A stretch of DNA of 64,000 bases from Cyclobacteriaceae bacterium (lineage in GTDB: Bacteria > Bacteroidota > Bacteroidia > Cytophagales > Cyclobacteriaceae). The notes under the pieces are model-generated. The model was given only the letters and a program-made list of their open reading frames with translations, was not told where the DNA came from and ran no database searches. Numbering within the stretch: the stretch's first letter is position 1; every line of letters begins with the position of its first letter. Where the stretch lies: the NCBI GenBank assembly GCA_016786585.1, contig JAEUUI010000015.1, positions 1 to 64,000 on the forward strand, given 5' to 3'. The position numbers and the translations under genes were made by a program. This document shows, one piece after another, positions 19,028 through 27,953 of the stretch.

Positions 19028-20379
19028 ACTTCATAATATCGCTGCGATTTAACTCAGTGCCAAAAAGTATCTGGCAGCTAACCCTGTTGCTGATCTTGCC
19101 GGTGGCGGGTGCAGTGATTGCGTTTCCCGGCAGTTATTTGACTGCCACCAATGTACTGGTGGGTTTGTGCCTTTTTCCATTTGTAGTGACAGCAGAGGGA
19201 AAGCGAGGTATGACATATGCATACATGGGAGTGCTGATTATTTTTGCAACACTGGCATTTCGATATGATATAAAAATCTTCTACTTCTTTGCACTCGCGT
19301 TTTATGTTATTTTTGTTCTGGAAGCATTCCTTGGAAAAATCAACCGGTTGATTCTTTTTCTGCTGGTGGTTGCATCTCCTGTCTTTACGCAAGTATCCGT
19401 TATCCTGAGTTTCCCAATCAGATTATTGTTAAGCAATTGGGCATGTGCCCTGTTGGCTTTACTTGGATTGGATGCACGCGCTGAAGGAAACCTGATTCTT
19501 CTTCGTGGATATACATTTACCGTTGACGAGGCCTGTATGGGTTTGAGCATGCTGGCAATTTCACTGCTAATGGGAGTTTTTGTAATTTCCTGGCGCTATA
19601 AAATTTCGAAACGAACACTCACGTTACCGTACTTGCTTTTGTTCTTCGTTGTTTTGTTTGCATTAAATATCATCGCCAACCTGTTCAGGATCATGTTACT
19701 GGTTGTGTTCGAGATTTCACCAGAAAATAGTATGCACGATGTTGTGGGCATCGCTTGTCTGGTTGTCTATACAGTTGTGCCTTTGTACTTCCTGAGTTAC
19801 TGGTTAATCCGCAAAAATGGTGTTCCGATGACCCCGGATGTTGCAATGCCACAAACCTTAACACCGCGCGCCACAATAATGCTGGGTATTCTCGGACTAG
19901 TTGTGATGATCACAGGTTTTTCCATAGATCCGGTGCGAAATGGATCAGAATCAAAACATGCGAATGTATCGATGCCGGGAATGCAAATCAATCGGATTGA
20001 TGGTGGTATTACCAAACTTACTGACGCTGAAGTTTTAATTTATGTTAAACCAATACCGGAATTCTTCACCGGGGAGCATACACCGTTGATTTGCTGGCAG
20101 GGAAGCGGGTTCGCATTTAAACAGGTGAAAAAAGAGCATATAAACGGTCATGAAATCTTTGTTGGAACGCTTGCTCACGATAACACATTTCTGTATTCGG
20201 CCTGGTGGTATACCGATGGTGAATTTCAAACGATTGATCAACTTACCTGGCGAACGAGAATGCTTACTACGGGGAAGGATTTCTACCTGGTTAACGTGAC
20301 CACATCAGATAGCGTTACGCTTCATAAGAAATTGGAGAAATTGTTTTCCACGCATTCGTTAGTAATTCAGATGAATTAG
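19024..20379 (+). CDS. xrtN: Exosortase N (archaeo-/exosortase family transpeptidase)
   Basis: This is a polytopic membrane cysteine protease/transpeptidase that processes PEP-CTERM-like proteins. The catalytic triad of the family is visible: Cys in DEACMGLSML (C171 from the TTG start), Arg in NLFRIMLLVVF (R222) and His in MHDVVGIACLVVY (H238). The final ~120 residues form an extra-membrane domain of the kind seen in fused exosortases. The frame extends to 18952, inside the VIT gene, but a TTG at 19024 overlaps the VIT stop as TTGA and fits translational coupling; a GTG at 19057 is the alternative. It ends 11 bases from the converging minus-strand operon. Confidence 0.88.
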   Translation: MNFIISLRFNSVPKSIWQLTLLLILPVAGAVIAFPGSYLTATNVLVGLCLFPFVVTAEGKRGMTYAYMGVLIIFATLAFRYDIKIFYFFALAFYVIFVLEAFLGKINRLILFLLVVASPVFTQVSVILSFPIRLLLSNWACALLALLGLDARAEGNLILLRGYTFTVDEACMGLSMLAISLLMGVFVISWRYKISKRTLTLPYLLLFFVVLFALNIIANLFRIMLLVVFEISPENSMHDVVGIACLVVYTVVPLYFLSYWLIRKNGVPMTPDVAMPQTLTPRATIMLGILGLVVMITGFSIDPVRNGSESKHANVSMPGMQINRIDGGITKLTDAEVLIYVKPIPEFFTGEHTPLICWQGSGFAFKQVKKEHINGHEIFVGTLAHDNTFLYSAWWYTDGEFQTIDQLTWRTRMLTTGKDFYLVNVTTSDSVTLHKKLEKLFSTHSLVIQMN

Positions 20380-20390
20380 TCTGTGAAATG

Positions 20391-21452
20391 TCAGCGTAAT
20401 ACCGAAACGCGCTCATCAATCACGTTCTTTTCCTTTGACACCTTCCAGATGAAACCGTCCAGAACGTAATGCGTAATCTGGGGCAAGGCAAGCAAGGGTA
20501 CAATAATTAACATCCACGGTGCAGTGGATGTATGTATGTTTCCGGTAAGCGGAAATACATCCGGGTGATCCCTCCAAACAAACGCATCCCATAACCCTTC
20601 TTCAAAATATGCGAGTGCTGAAATCGTTACGACAAATACCGTTACACTACGCCACGGAAATTTGAATGCTTCTTTATTCTTCTTTTCTCCATAGATATAA
20701 ACAAGCGCCATATAGGGAATTCCATGCGCAATGACATTTAGCATGGTAAAAATGAGGTCACCCTTAAAAAGTATAATTCCCGCATACCAGGAAATATAAG
20801 TGCCAGCCAGTAGTGCATTTTTCGGCACGTTGAACCTACCGGTTTTGATGCTGGCAATTACTTCTTTGGCAACATACAACATGGCAATGACCACATAGAG
20901 TATCGTGAATACAGGAGCTAATGTATCCGGAATCGAAACGAAATCACCTTTCACAAACCAGTTAAACTGATCGATGTAGTACATGTGCCAATAAACCAAT
21001 GGATAAAGCGTTGCGGAATAGATAGCTGCTGAATCGATGATCCGTTCAAATTTGTTGTAGGAGTTCTTACGGGAGTAGAGCCGCATAAATCCGAACTGTT
21101 GGCGAACGAAATGAAAGACAGCCACGTAGGCAAGAATCCGCCAGAATAACATCCCATCGATATAATGAAGAACTGTACCCAGTATGAACGCAACAACAGG
21201 AATAACAATCAGGTGAGTTTTGTATTGGCGAAAGGCGTCTTTGTCCCAATAAAACCGAAAGAGCGTGCTGTAAACGTGCGCTACGTCAATATTAAGAACG
21301 AGAATTACCCACCACACGGAGGTAACAGATGTCTGCCTGTCAAAATATCCCGGAAACAACGTAATGATTATCAGAGGAAGTATCGCCGGGAAAAGAATAA
21401 ACAGACTATCAATACGGGCAGATGAGAGCCAGGGTTGATTCTTAAGATTCAT
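20391..21452 (-). CDS. Polytopic membrane protein of unknown function
   Basis: From the ATG at 21452 (MNLKNQPWLSSARIDSLFIL) this has 353 residues and about ten membrane helices. Conserved-looking polar residues lie within or between helices: DVAHVYSTLFRFYWD, FHFVRQQFGFMRLY, and a late HGIPYMALVYIYGEKK. The histidines recall diiron membrane enzymes, but the spacing is not diagnostic. It is the last gene of the eight-gene polyamine/DUF4178 operon and overlaps the preceding FAD-protein gene by 11 bases, so it probably works in the same pathway. An upstream extension of the frame overlaps that gene and is not used. Confidence 0.65.
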   Translation of the reverse strand: MNLKNQPWLSSARIDSLFILFPAILPLIIITLFPGYFDRQTSVTSVWWVILVLNIDVAHVYSTLFRFYWDKDAFRQYKTHLIVIPVVAFILGTVLHYIDGMLFWRILAYVAVFHFVRQQFGFMRLYSRKNSYNKFERIIDSAAIYSATLYPLVYWHMYYIDQFNWFVKGDFVSIPDTLAPVFTILYVVIAMLYVAKEVIASIKTGRFNVPKNALLAGTYISWYAGIILFKGDLIFTMLNVIAHGIPYMALVYIYGEKKNKEAFKFPWRSVTVFVVTISALAYFEEGLWDAFVWRDHPDVFPLTGNIHTSTAPWMLIIVPLLALPQITHYVLDGFIWKVSKEKNVIDERVSVLR

Positions 21453-23055
21453 AGCCCAATACTTTTTTTGCTGCCTGCGTCCCGCGGTGAAAGGCCTCTT
21501 CGAAAATTGAAATGCCCGAGCAATCGGAATGTGCGAAATGAATTTTGTCCCGGAGTGAAGCAGAGGCATTCGTTCGGGCCTTTCCGAAAATAAAATCAGG
21601 AATAGGGCAAATCATTCCATGCCCCCATACCCATACATCCATCCGCTCCATACCGTCTTCAATAAAGCGGTGCGCAGTTTTCAAGTCCTTAGTCACCCAA
21701 GCGTACCACTGTTCGTAGGTTTGGGCATTGGCAAATGTGCGGCTGTCTTTTGCGTTGGCACCAAGTAAAGGTGCGTAGTAAGTAATCACCTGTTGCTGTT
21801 GCCGTTGCCCCAGAGTTTGGTGATTGGCATAAACGTACCCTAACGACTTGCTGCCATAAATGACATTATCCCAGCTTAATGGTTCGCCACGTTTGGTTTC
21901 CAGATTTGATGTTAACGTTAAGTTTGCAACCATCCACGGTGCATAGTTAAAGGAAGCAGCATTCAGCGGATGCTCAAATGAAGCTGAAAGTATTCGATGA
22001 TTGATGAATTGTGGCGTAGCGAGAATAACCTGATCCGTAATTACCTCCGTACATACACCAGCGTTTCCATCAATAAACAACACTGCAACTTTGTTGCCGC
22101 GCGATTCGATTCGAAATACCAGGCTGTTGCATACAATAGTTTCTTTTACCTGTTCGCGTAACTTGTTCACAAGCCAGCCGTTTCCTTCGGGCCAGGTTAA
22201 TACCGAATCTGACTCGGCATTGTGTGCAATCCCTTTCCGCGAGGCGAAATAATGTATTCCAGCCCATGCGGATACCTGATCAGCTGTAGCACCATAGTCG
22301 TCCGCACAGCAATAGTTTACATACCACCACAAATACTCCGATGTGAACGTTTGTTGTTGTAGATATTCCGAAAATGAAATTTTATCCAATGCTGTAAATG
22401 CCGGGTCGACCGAGCAGGCGGTAAGCGGAATGCAAAATGCATCTTTTCCATCAGCACCTTTCGCCTGCTTAAACTCGTGCATGAGCGATTGAAATCGATG
22501 CAACTGATCGAGGTCAGCAGATGGAACTCCGGAATGCGGAACCAATCCATCCTGCCAATGACCATGAATAAACAATCGTTCTTTCGGATCGAAGCACAGG
22601 TAGTAGTCGTTGTACACTGGCTTGCCATTTTGATATCCTGTTATGGCGCCTGATTCTTCGAGGAAATGAAGCAGTTCTGCATCGTTAAGAGAAGGAAGCG
22701 GAAGGTAATGCGCACCTAACGGATAAGCGGAAACTTCGTTGCTGCCGGATTGTGCATTGCCACCGGTCCGTTGTTCCAGTTCGATGAGCATAAAATCGGT
22801 ACCCGATTTCGACAGGTAGCGGGCTGCTGCCAGACCCGATGTACCTCCACCAACAATTACTACATCATGGTGAAGTGTCTGTTCGACTTTCGCGTTTCTG
22901 ATCTCCTGGTGAAGCCGGTGACCCAGCGCCTGATTCGGACCTGTAAGCATGCCCGTCACATTGCGTGACGGTGTGCACGAGGTAAACACCGATCCCATAC
23001 AGGTCGCGCCTGCCAATCCAAGGCTGTTGAACAGAAATTTCCTTCGGCTGATCAT
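21442..23055 (-). CDS. Exported FAD-dependent oxidoreductase (amine-oxidase-like)
   Basis: This 537-residue flavoprotein carries a twin-arginine signal (SRRKFLFNSLGLAGATCMGS) that contains lipobox-like Cys residues, so it is probably folded before export and may be lipid-anchored. The Rossmann motif VVIVGGGTSGLAAARYL is followed by an acidic ribose-binding ELEQRTGGN segment, as in flavin amine oxidases and phytoene-desaturase relatives. It sits in the operon with SpeD- and spermidine-synthase-like genes, overlapping the latter by 4 bases (ATGA). Oxidation of a polyamine-derived amine outside the cytosol is a reasonable inference, not shown by sequence. Confidence 0.8.
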   Translation of the reverse strand: MISRRKFLFNSLGLAGATCMGSVFTSCTPSRNVTGMLTGPNQALGHRLHQEIRNAKVEQTLHHDVVIVGGGTSGLAAARYLSKSGTDFMLIELEQRTGGNAQSGSNEVSAYPLGAHYLPLPSLNDAELLHFLEESGAITGYQNGKPVYNDYYLCFDPKERLFIHGHWQDGLVPHSGVPSADLDQLHRFQSLMHEFKQAKGADGKDAFCIPLTACSVDPAFTALDKISFSEYLQQQTFTSEYLWWYVNYCCADDYGATADQVSAWAGIHYFASRKGIAHNAESDSVLTWPEGNGWLVNKLREQVKETIVCNSLVFRIESRGNKVAVLFIDGNAGVCTEVITDQVILATPQFINHRILSASFEHPLNAASFNYAPWMVANLTLTSNLETKRGEPLSWDNVIYGSKSLGYVYANHQTLGQRQQQQVITYYAPLLGANAKDSRTFANAQTYEQWYAWVTKDLKTAHRFIEDGMERMDVWVWGHGMICPIPDFIFGKARTNASASLRDKIHFAHSDCSGISIFEEAFHRGTQAAKKVLGYES

Positions 23056-24563
23056 GGTTGATAATTAGACCATTCCTGCTCGAACACCTGCACCAATCGT
23101 TGATTGTTGAGCGAATTGTAACCCGATTCGGTATGGGCCATATCGGGAGGGAAGAAGGTCATTTGTTCGAATGTACTGCGGGAGAGATACTTCAGGTTTT
23201 CAGGAAGCAGGCCCAAAGAATCAGGCTGACTTGTTTGGGAAGCAAGAACATATCCCCATTCTCCGAAAGAAGGAATGTATGCATGATAGGGAAGTGTATT
23301 AAAACCAACCTGCCGTAATGTTTCGTCAATAATCCAGAATGATTTGCGGGCAAAATAGGGAGAGGTGGATTGAATTACTGCCAGGCCATTCGGGTCAACA
23401 ATATGTCTCAATTCACGATAAAATGTATTCGTATAAAGTTTACCGAGTGAATAATTAGAAGGATCAGGAAAGTCGATGATTACCACATCGTACAACGTAT
23501 CGTGATTTTTAATCCATACAAAAGCATCCTGATTGATGATGGTCAGCTTGGAAGAATGTAAAGAGTTTTTGTTAAGATCGGTGAGCAGTGCATTTGAGTT
23601 GAACAGATTTGTAACAGCCGGATCAAGGTCAACCAACGTTATGGTTTCAACTTCCGGGTATTTTAAGATTTCGCGTACGGCAAGACCATCACCACCACCC
23701 ATCACCAATACGCGCTTCGGATGTTTTACCATGCTCATGGCGGGATGGACGAGGGCTTCATGGTAGCGGTACTCATCGTTAGAGCTGAATTGCAAATTTC
23801 CGTTCAGGAATAGCCTGACATCGGCACCACTTTTAGTTACCACAATGCGCTGATACGGGCTCGACCTGGCATAGATAACCGAATCGTGATAAGCCTGCGC
23901 TTCTGCAAACTTCAGCAACTCTTCGGAAAAGATAAAACCGGCTATTAAAAGAACAAGCGAAATTATGGCTTGTGGCAACAACCAACGTGCACCATTAATT
24001 TCCTTACGCAGCCAGACGCATACCAAAATCGCAATAGCAATATTTATCAATCCGAAAAACAGCGAGGTTCGCATGATTCCCAGGTAGGGGATTAGCAGCA
24101 ATGGAAAAATAACAGAGGCGAGAAGTGCACCGATGTAATCGAACGTGAATACTTTAGACACAAGCTCACTGAATTCAAGACGGTCTTTCAAAATGCGCAT
24201 CAATAATGGAATCTCCAGTCCAACCAATATCCCCGTTAGCGCTACGAGCAAATAAAGAACAATTCTGAAATGCGAGACCTGTTCAAATAGCAAAAAGAGA
24301 ATTACCGAACTAAATCCACCGACTAACCCGACCAGGATTTCGATGCGGATAAACCAGCGAATAAGATCGTTCAAAAAATATTTAGAAAGAAAAGAACCAA
24401 TACCCATGGAGAACAGGTAGGCACCAATGATGGTTGAAAATTGTGTTACAGAATCACCCAGCAGGTAACTCGCCAGTGTGCCGGCCACCAACTCGTAAAT
24501 CAGCCCGCACGTGGCAACTACAAAAACCGAAATCAGCAATACAAACTGCAGCCGCTTTGACAT
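23052..24563 (-). CDS. Membrane-fused spermidine-synthase-like aminopropyltransferase
   Basis: This 503-residue protein has about seven N-terminal membrane helices (residues 8-215), starting with FVVATCGLIYELVAGTLASY. A C-terminal spermidine-synthase domain follows. The SAM/decarboxylated-SAM loop reads VLVMGGGDGLAVREIL, the acidic ligand is in ITLVDLDPA, and the catalytic Asp region is DVVIIDFPDPSN. Such fusions transfer an aminopropyl group to an acceptor that may be membrane-associated. A SpeD-like gene lies in the same operon, which could supply the donor. Overlaps with neighbours support a single transcript. Confidence 0.88.
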   Translation of the reverse strand: MSKRLQFVLLISVFVVATCGLIYELVAGTLASYLLGDSVTQFSTIIGAYLFSMGIGSFLSKYFLNDLIRWFIRIEILVGLVGGFSSVILFLLFEQVSHFRIVLYLLVALTGILVGLEIPLLMRILKDRLEFSELVSKVFTFDYIGALLASVIFPLLLIPYLGIMRTSLFFGLINIAIAILVCVWLRKEINGARWLLPQAIISLVLLIAGFIFSEELLKFAEAQAYHDSVIYARSSPYQRIVVTKSGADVRLFLNGNLQFSSNDEYRYHEALVHPAMSMVKHPKRVLVMGGGDGLAVREILKYPEVETITLVDLDPAVTNLFNSNALLTDLNKNSLHSSKLTIINQDAFVWIKNHDTLYDVVIIDFPDPSNYSLGKLYTNTFYRELRHIVDPNGLAVIQSTSPYFARKSFWIIDETLRQVGFNTLPYHAYIPSFGEWGYVLASQTSQPDSLGLLPENLKYLSRSTFEQMTFFPPDMAHTESGYNSLNNQRLVQVFEQEWSNYQP

Positions 24564-24584
24564 CCCCGCGTGAGATTTAATGCG

Positions 24585-24791
24585 TTAGCCGTGAATAGCG
24601 GAGCTAATGATAATGGAAAGCGAAAGCATCAGGGCAGCAGCAACAATAGCAAGCGCCAGGTTTTGCTTTTCAAGGATTTCCTTCCAGAGATTTTCCGGGG
24701 TTATCTTCTCAAAAATCCAAAACGTAACACCGAGTACAACGATACCAACAAGCGAGTAAACAAGTGAGGCAATGAGATATTTCCATTCCAT
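24585..24791 (-). CDS. DUF350 small membrane protein
   Basis: From the ATG at 24791 (MEWKYLIASLVYSLVGIVVL) this 68-residue protein has two membrane helices joined by a short charged loop (FEKITPENLWKEILEKQN), a single unit of the DUF350 (YjfL-like) family. The upstream extension of the frame overlaps the next gene and is not used. DUF350 proteins recur beside spermidine-synthase-like and DUF4178 genes, as here, and have been linked to envelope stress; the molecular role is unknown. Confidence 0.7.
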   Translation of the reverse strand: MEWKYLIASLVYSLVGIVVLGVTFWIFEKITPENLWKEILEKQNLALAIVAAALMLSLSIIISSAIHG

Positions 24792-24801
24792 AGTGTATAG
24801 G

Positions 24802-24987
24802 TTATTTATGATAGAAGTAGCGAGGATATGTCCGAACACCCGTGCCGGTTCCGGTTGATTTTTCTTTTTCTGTTTTTGTACCGCCAATCCATTTTAAGCC
24901 GGTGGCGCCGGAATAAACAAATAAGCTAATGAGAACAAAAGCAAAGGCCAGAAAGTAGCGCAAACCGTATAAATCTTTTTGTGTCAT
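24802..24987 (-). CDS. Small single-span membrane protein
   Basis: This 61-residue protein has one membrane helix (YFLAFAFVLISLFVYSGATG) followed by a Lys/Thr/Gly-rich linker and a basic, Tyr-rich tail. It lies within the operon with 8-10 base gaps on each side, and that spacing is the main reason to accept it. I do not recognise a family. Confidence 0.6.
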   Translation of the reverse strand: MTQKDLYGLRYFLAFAFVLISLFVYSGATGLKWIGGTKTEKEKSTGTGTGVRTYPRYFYHK

Positions 24988-24995
24988 GCGTTCAA

Positions 24996-26279
24996 TTAAT
25001 CGTCATCGTATTGATAAGGAGAATAGTCGCTCTCGCTCCATCGTTTCCGATCGCGCCTGTGTTTAATCAAATAATAGCCGATTGGAAACAGTGTAATGCC
25101 CAGAATCGTAATAAACATGTTTGATGGCATATCCACGTCCCGTGTAATCAGCAATGAAAATGAAGATGCAACATTAAATTGTGGATAGATCACAATATGA
25201 TAGGTTCCACCCGGAATCCTGGAAAGAAAAGCTTCACCAACCGTAGATCCTTCCGACCAGTTGCCGTCATCATACCCGTGGTAGTAAGCCACTTCATGCG
25301 AAAAATTGTATTCATCTCCGGTGGTTTCATTTACCAGGACCAGATCTGCATAAAACCAGTCGTTGTCAACCGGAGCTTTTATCTTGGCAGTGGCACTGGC
25401 CATGTCTCCCTCCAATACAAAAGACTGTGTTACAAAAACTTTGTCCGTTTTGTCCTGAAGAGCGGATTGATAATATGTTGCATCTAATACGATTTGGTTC
25501 CGCGAGGTGCTGCTGAAATAAAACTGAATAAGAATTACCACAGCAAACAACAACGCGCAGGCAATCATCATAGCAGACTCACTAAATCCCATATTGAAAA
25601 CAGGCTGCACAGCACCAACACCCGATTGAGGTGGCATTGCCCGTTGCGGAAGTTTAAACGCGTTTGCAACATCGCTTGCCGGAATGTGTTCGCCTTTGTA
25701 CCACAATCGCGAAGTATTATTAGTCTCCAGGCCAAGCATGTAAGGGGGTGCGATGTATTCAAAGTTCCGGTTTCGATCGGCCTGACCGAATATGTCGAAT
25801 GTAAATTCACCTTTCGCAAAAACGATTTCAGCAGAATACTTTTGGAAAAGATTGTATTCAAATCCTTCATACGTGAAGGAAGAGTCTGAGGCATTCTTTC
25901 GCGGAGTTTTTGAAATCGGGCGAATGAAAATCCAATGACCGTTGTACTCCGAAAGAAAAGCAAGACCTTCTGCTGGATTAAACATACAGTACTCACGCCA
26001 CTGCGACCGGTACTTTTTATCGCGCTTCACGACAAAGCCGATCACCTGCCATACAATTCCATTTATACTGCCTTTCTGATAAACAGAAATAACCGGAATA
26101 ATTGTTTCGTGGAACGTAGCCTCTTCCTTAATCCACTTTGCAAATCCAAAATAGGTTCCGCATTTTTCACACACCGCTGTAAGTGCATGCGATTTTGATC
26201 TTGGTTCATACACCTGATTGCACTGAGGGCATTCGTATGAGATTGCTGGTATGGCACTATTTCCACTCATTCCATTCAC
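24996..26279 (-). CDS. DUF4178 protein with zinc ribbon and membrane segments
   Basis: This 427-residue protein starts with a zinc-ribbon-like CPQCNQVY...CEKCGTYF (about residues 16-41). A DUF4178-type domain follows (GSINGIVWQVIGFVVKRDKKYRSQWREY...LSEYNGHWIFIRP). Two C-terminal membrane helices (about 236-254 and 387-405) flank an extracytoplasmic beta-rich domain. It overlaps the second DUF4178 gene by 23 bases. DUF4178 has no known biochemical activity; its pairing with polyamine enzymes and DUF350 is recurrent. Confidence 0.75.
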   Translation of the reverse strand: MNGMSGNSAIPAISYECPQCNQVYEPRSKSHALTAVCEKCGTYFGFAKWIKEEATFHETIIPVISVYQKGSINGIVWQVIGFVVKRDKKYRSQWREYCMFNPAEGLAFLSEYNGHWIFIRPISKTPRKNASDSSFTYEGFEYNLFQKYSAEIVFAKGEFTFDIFGQADRNRNFEYIAPPYMLGLETNNTSRLWYKGEHIPASDVANAFKLPQRAMPPQSGVGAVQPVFNMGFSESAMMIACALLFAVVILIQFYFSSTSRNQIVLDATYYQSALQDKTDKVFVTQSFVLEGDMASATAKIKAPVDNDWFYADLVLVNETTGDEYNFSHEVAYYHGYDDGNWSEGSTVGEAFLSRIPGGTYHIVIYPQFNVASSFSLLITRDVDMPSNMFITILGITLFPIGYYLIKHRRDRKRWSESDYSPYQYDDD

Positions 26280-26904
26280 GAATTGCTTTTAACGACAGGG
26301 CGGAAAGGGTGGTAGTTTCCCCAACAATAAAATTTACGCGATGACCAACCGAATCGAGATTAAAAAAGGCGATAATTCCCTCGTCATTTTGGGCCTGCAC
26401 GGAGATAAACCGTTTTGAAACATCTTTCCAATGTGCGATTTCGCCTGAAATGCTGATCCACTCGCAAGGATCGACATAATCAACTACTACGGTTGACTTT
26501 CCATACAGATCAAATTTGTCGCCCGCTTTAATCGAATGAATGTCGCCCATCTCATCCAAATTAAAAACGACAGGTTCACATACGGCATATTTCCCGAACG
26601 ATTCTGCCAGCCAGCCATACTTTTGTCCCTGATCATACCACAAGCACCAATAATTCTTGTACTCTTGGCGGAGTTGTAGCCGGATTTTACCGATTACTTC
26701 AAACGACTGATCTTTATATACGCCTGATGTGCCAAGCTGTATAATGCACCAGTCATCAGGCATGGCCGACTGGGTAATCGGGAAGTTTAATTCATTGACA
26801 ACCGGTGTACCGCATTGAAAGCATACATACAGGAATGATTCTGTTCCGCGGATACGTGCAGCAGTTGCGCAGGCAGGGCAGGTATGTACATCATTTCTTC
26901 TCAC
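26257..26904 (-). CDS. DUF4178 protein (soluble, zinc-ribbon)
   Basis: This 215-residue protein has a zinc-ribbon-like CPAC...CFQC N-terminus (residues 9-31). A DUF4178-like module follows: GVYKDQSFEVIGKIRLQLRQ, then YWCLWYDQGQKYGWLAESFGKY, as in the longer neighbour. It has no membrane segment and looks like a soluble companion of that neighbour, perhaps forming a hetero-oligomer. It lies 3 bases downstream of the SpeD-like gene. Confidence 0.72.
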   Translation of the reverse strand: MRRNDVHTCPACATAARIRGTESFLYVCFQCGTPVVNELNFPITQSAMPDDWCIIQLGTSGVYKDQSFEVIGKIRLQLRQEYKNYWCLWYDQGQKYGWLAESFGKYAVCEPVVFNLDEMGDIHSIKAGDKFDLYGKSTVVVDYVDPCEWISISGEIAHWKDVSKRFISVQAQNDEGIIAFFNLDSVGHRVNFIVGETTTLSALSLKAIREWNEWK

Positions 26905-26907
26905 AGC

Positions 26908-27306
26908 CTACCGATCTAAAAAATGTTCTTCTAAAACTTGGGCTTCAAAATACGCACATACTTCCCTGTAAATGTGCCGGGTTATATCGCGGTTATTATT
27001 TTTATAGTTCGACAGAAACACATCGAACGTGAGAAATCCTTTTTCCGGCCAGGTATGGATGGACAGGTGCGATTCAGCAAGGCAAACCACCGCGGTAAAA
27101 CCTCCTGTTGGAAAATCATAAAATACTTCGCCCAGATTCTGAAGTTGATGGCGTTGTACAAGTGTTTCTATAAGTTCCCTGAAGCCGGCACATTGGGTAA
27201 GCTGCTTCCTGAGCGAGGACTGCAGATTTGCGACTATATGAAGTCCCGGAGTGTCTGAAACAATATCGGTTGACGTTAGAGGTTTAGAAGAATTCCGAAT
27301 AACCAT
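26908..27306 (-). CDS. SpeD-like S-adenosylmethionine decarboxylase proenzyme homologue
   Basis: From the ATG at 27306 (MVIRNSSKPL) this has 132 residues; the frame opens at 27324. The self-cleavage site AESHLSIHTWPE is intact: Ser79 would become the pyruvoyl group and His84 is conserved. Where SpeD normally has DVFTC, this protein has DVFLS, so the catalytic Cys is replaced by Ser99. Canonical activity would make decarboxylated SAM for the spermidine-synthase-like enzyme in the same operon. The substitution leaves either a weak decarboxylase or a changed substrate. It is the first gene of the operon. Confidence 0.82.
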   Translation of the reverse strand: MVIRNSSKPLTSTDIVSDTPGLHIVANLQSSLRKQLTQCAGFRELIETLVQRHQLQNLGEVFYDFPTGGFTAVVCLAESHLSIHTWPEKGFLTFDVFLSNYKNNNRDITRHIYREVCAYFEAQVLEEHFLDR

Positions 27307-27500
27307 AGAATAGAGCGGTAACAAGATCGGTAAAATGAAGAATTCACCAAAAAATGCTTTGCATAAATTTCGAAAGTATCTACTTTATCTGCATATAGAT
27401 AATTCCCTGATTGTCAAAGTCTAACTCAATTTTCAATTATTGATTTAGAGGCTTCAGGCTATGAAATTTTGCAGGTTATTGGAATTGGTGTCACATGCGG

Positions 27501-27515
27501 TAGGAGTTACTCCTA
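27501..27515. promoter_or_regulatory. TAGGAGTTACTCCTA palindrome (copy 1)
   Basis: This perfect 7+1+7 palindrome lies 61 bases upstream of the STAS-like gene. Near-identical copies occur at 35094 and 41522, each upstream of another gene. It is probably a protein-binding operator, although a short dispersed repeat is possible. Confidence 0.45.
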
Positions 27516-27575
27516 TTAAAAGAGTCTTAACAAGCGGATATCCAGTATATTATCGCGATTTGAATTGGAAAGGGT

Positions 27576-27950
27576 ATGCAGGCGTTATTCATCTCACCAA
27601 ACATTAAAATTTCAGTAGAAGGGGATACGTTGCTCTGCGACTGGATTGGCTTTCAAGATGAACACGACCTGCGTAACGCTGCGCTGGCTATTCACAAGTT
27701 GTTTATTCAACACGGTTGTTCAAAAATTCTTAATGATAATACCGAACTCATCGGTCCATGGAATCATTCCACCGCCTGGGCGAGTAATGAGTGGTTTCCA
27801 TCGATGATCGAAGCGGGACTTACTAAATTTGCATGGGTTTTTTCAAATGATGTATTCGGTCAGCTATCTGCGAACCGGGTGATTCCTACATCACCCGTCA
27901 TCAAGGCTTTTACGTCACGTGCCGCAGCGGCCAACTGGTTAACGTATTAA
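27576..27950 (+). CDS. STAS/SpoIIAA-like protein
   Basis: This 124-residue soluble protein has alternating strand/helix segments like the STAS/SEC14-type small proteins found in Bacteroidota (SVEGDTLLCDWIGFQDEHDL, KILNDNTELIGPWNHSTAWA, WFPSMIEAGLTKFAWVFSND). It ends three bases before the hybrid histidine kinase gene, so it probably modulates that kinase. The exact activity is unknown. The palindrome at 27501 lies upstream. Confidence 0.6.
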   Translation: MQALFISPNIKISVEGDTLLCDWIGFQDEHDLRNAALAIHKLFIQHGCSKILNDNTELIGPWNHSTAWASNEWFPSMIEAGLTKFAWVFSNDVFGQLSANRVIPTSPVIKAFTSRAAAANWLTY

Positions 27951-27953
27951 CGA

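Noticed and set aside
27461-27607. 48-codon plus-strand frame across the palindrome and the STAS-like start
   Set aside because: It overlaps the better-supported STAS-like gene out of phase and has no recognisable features.
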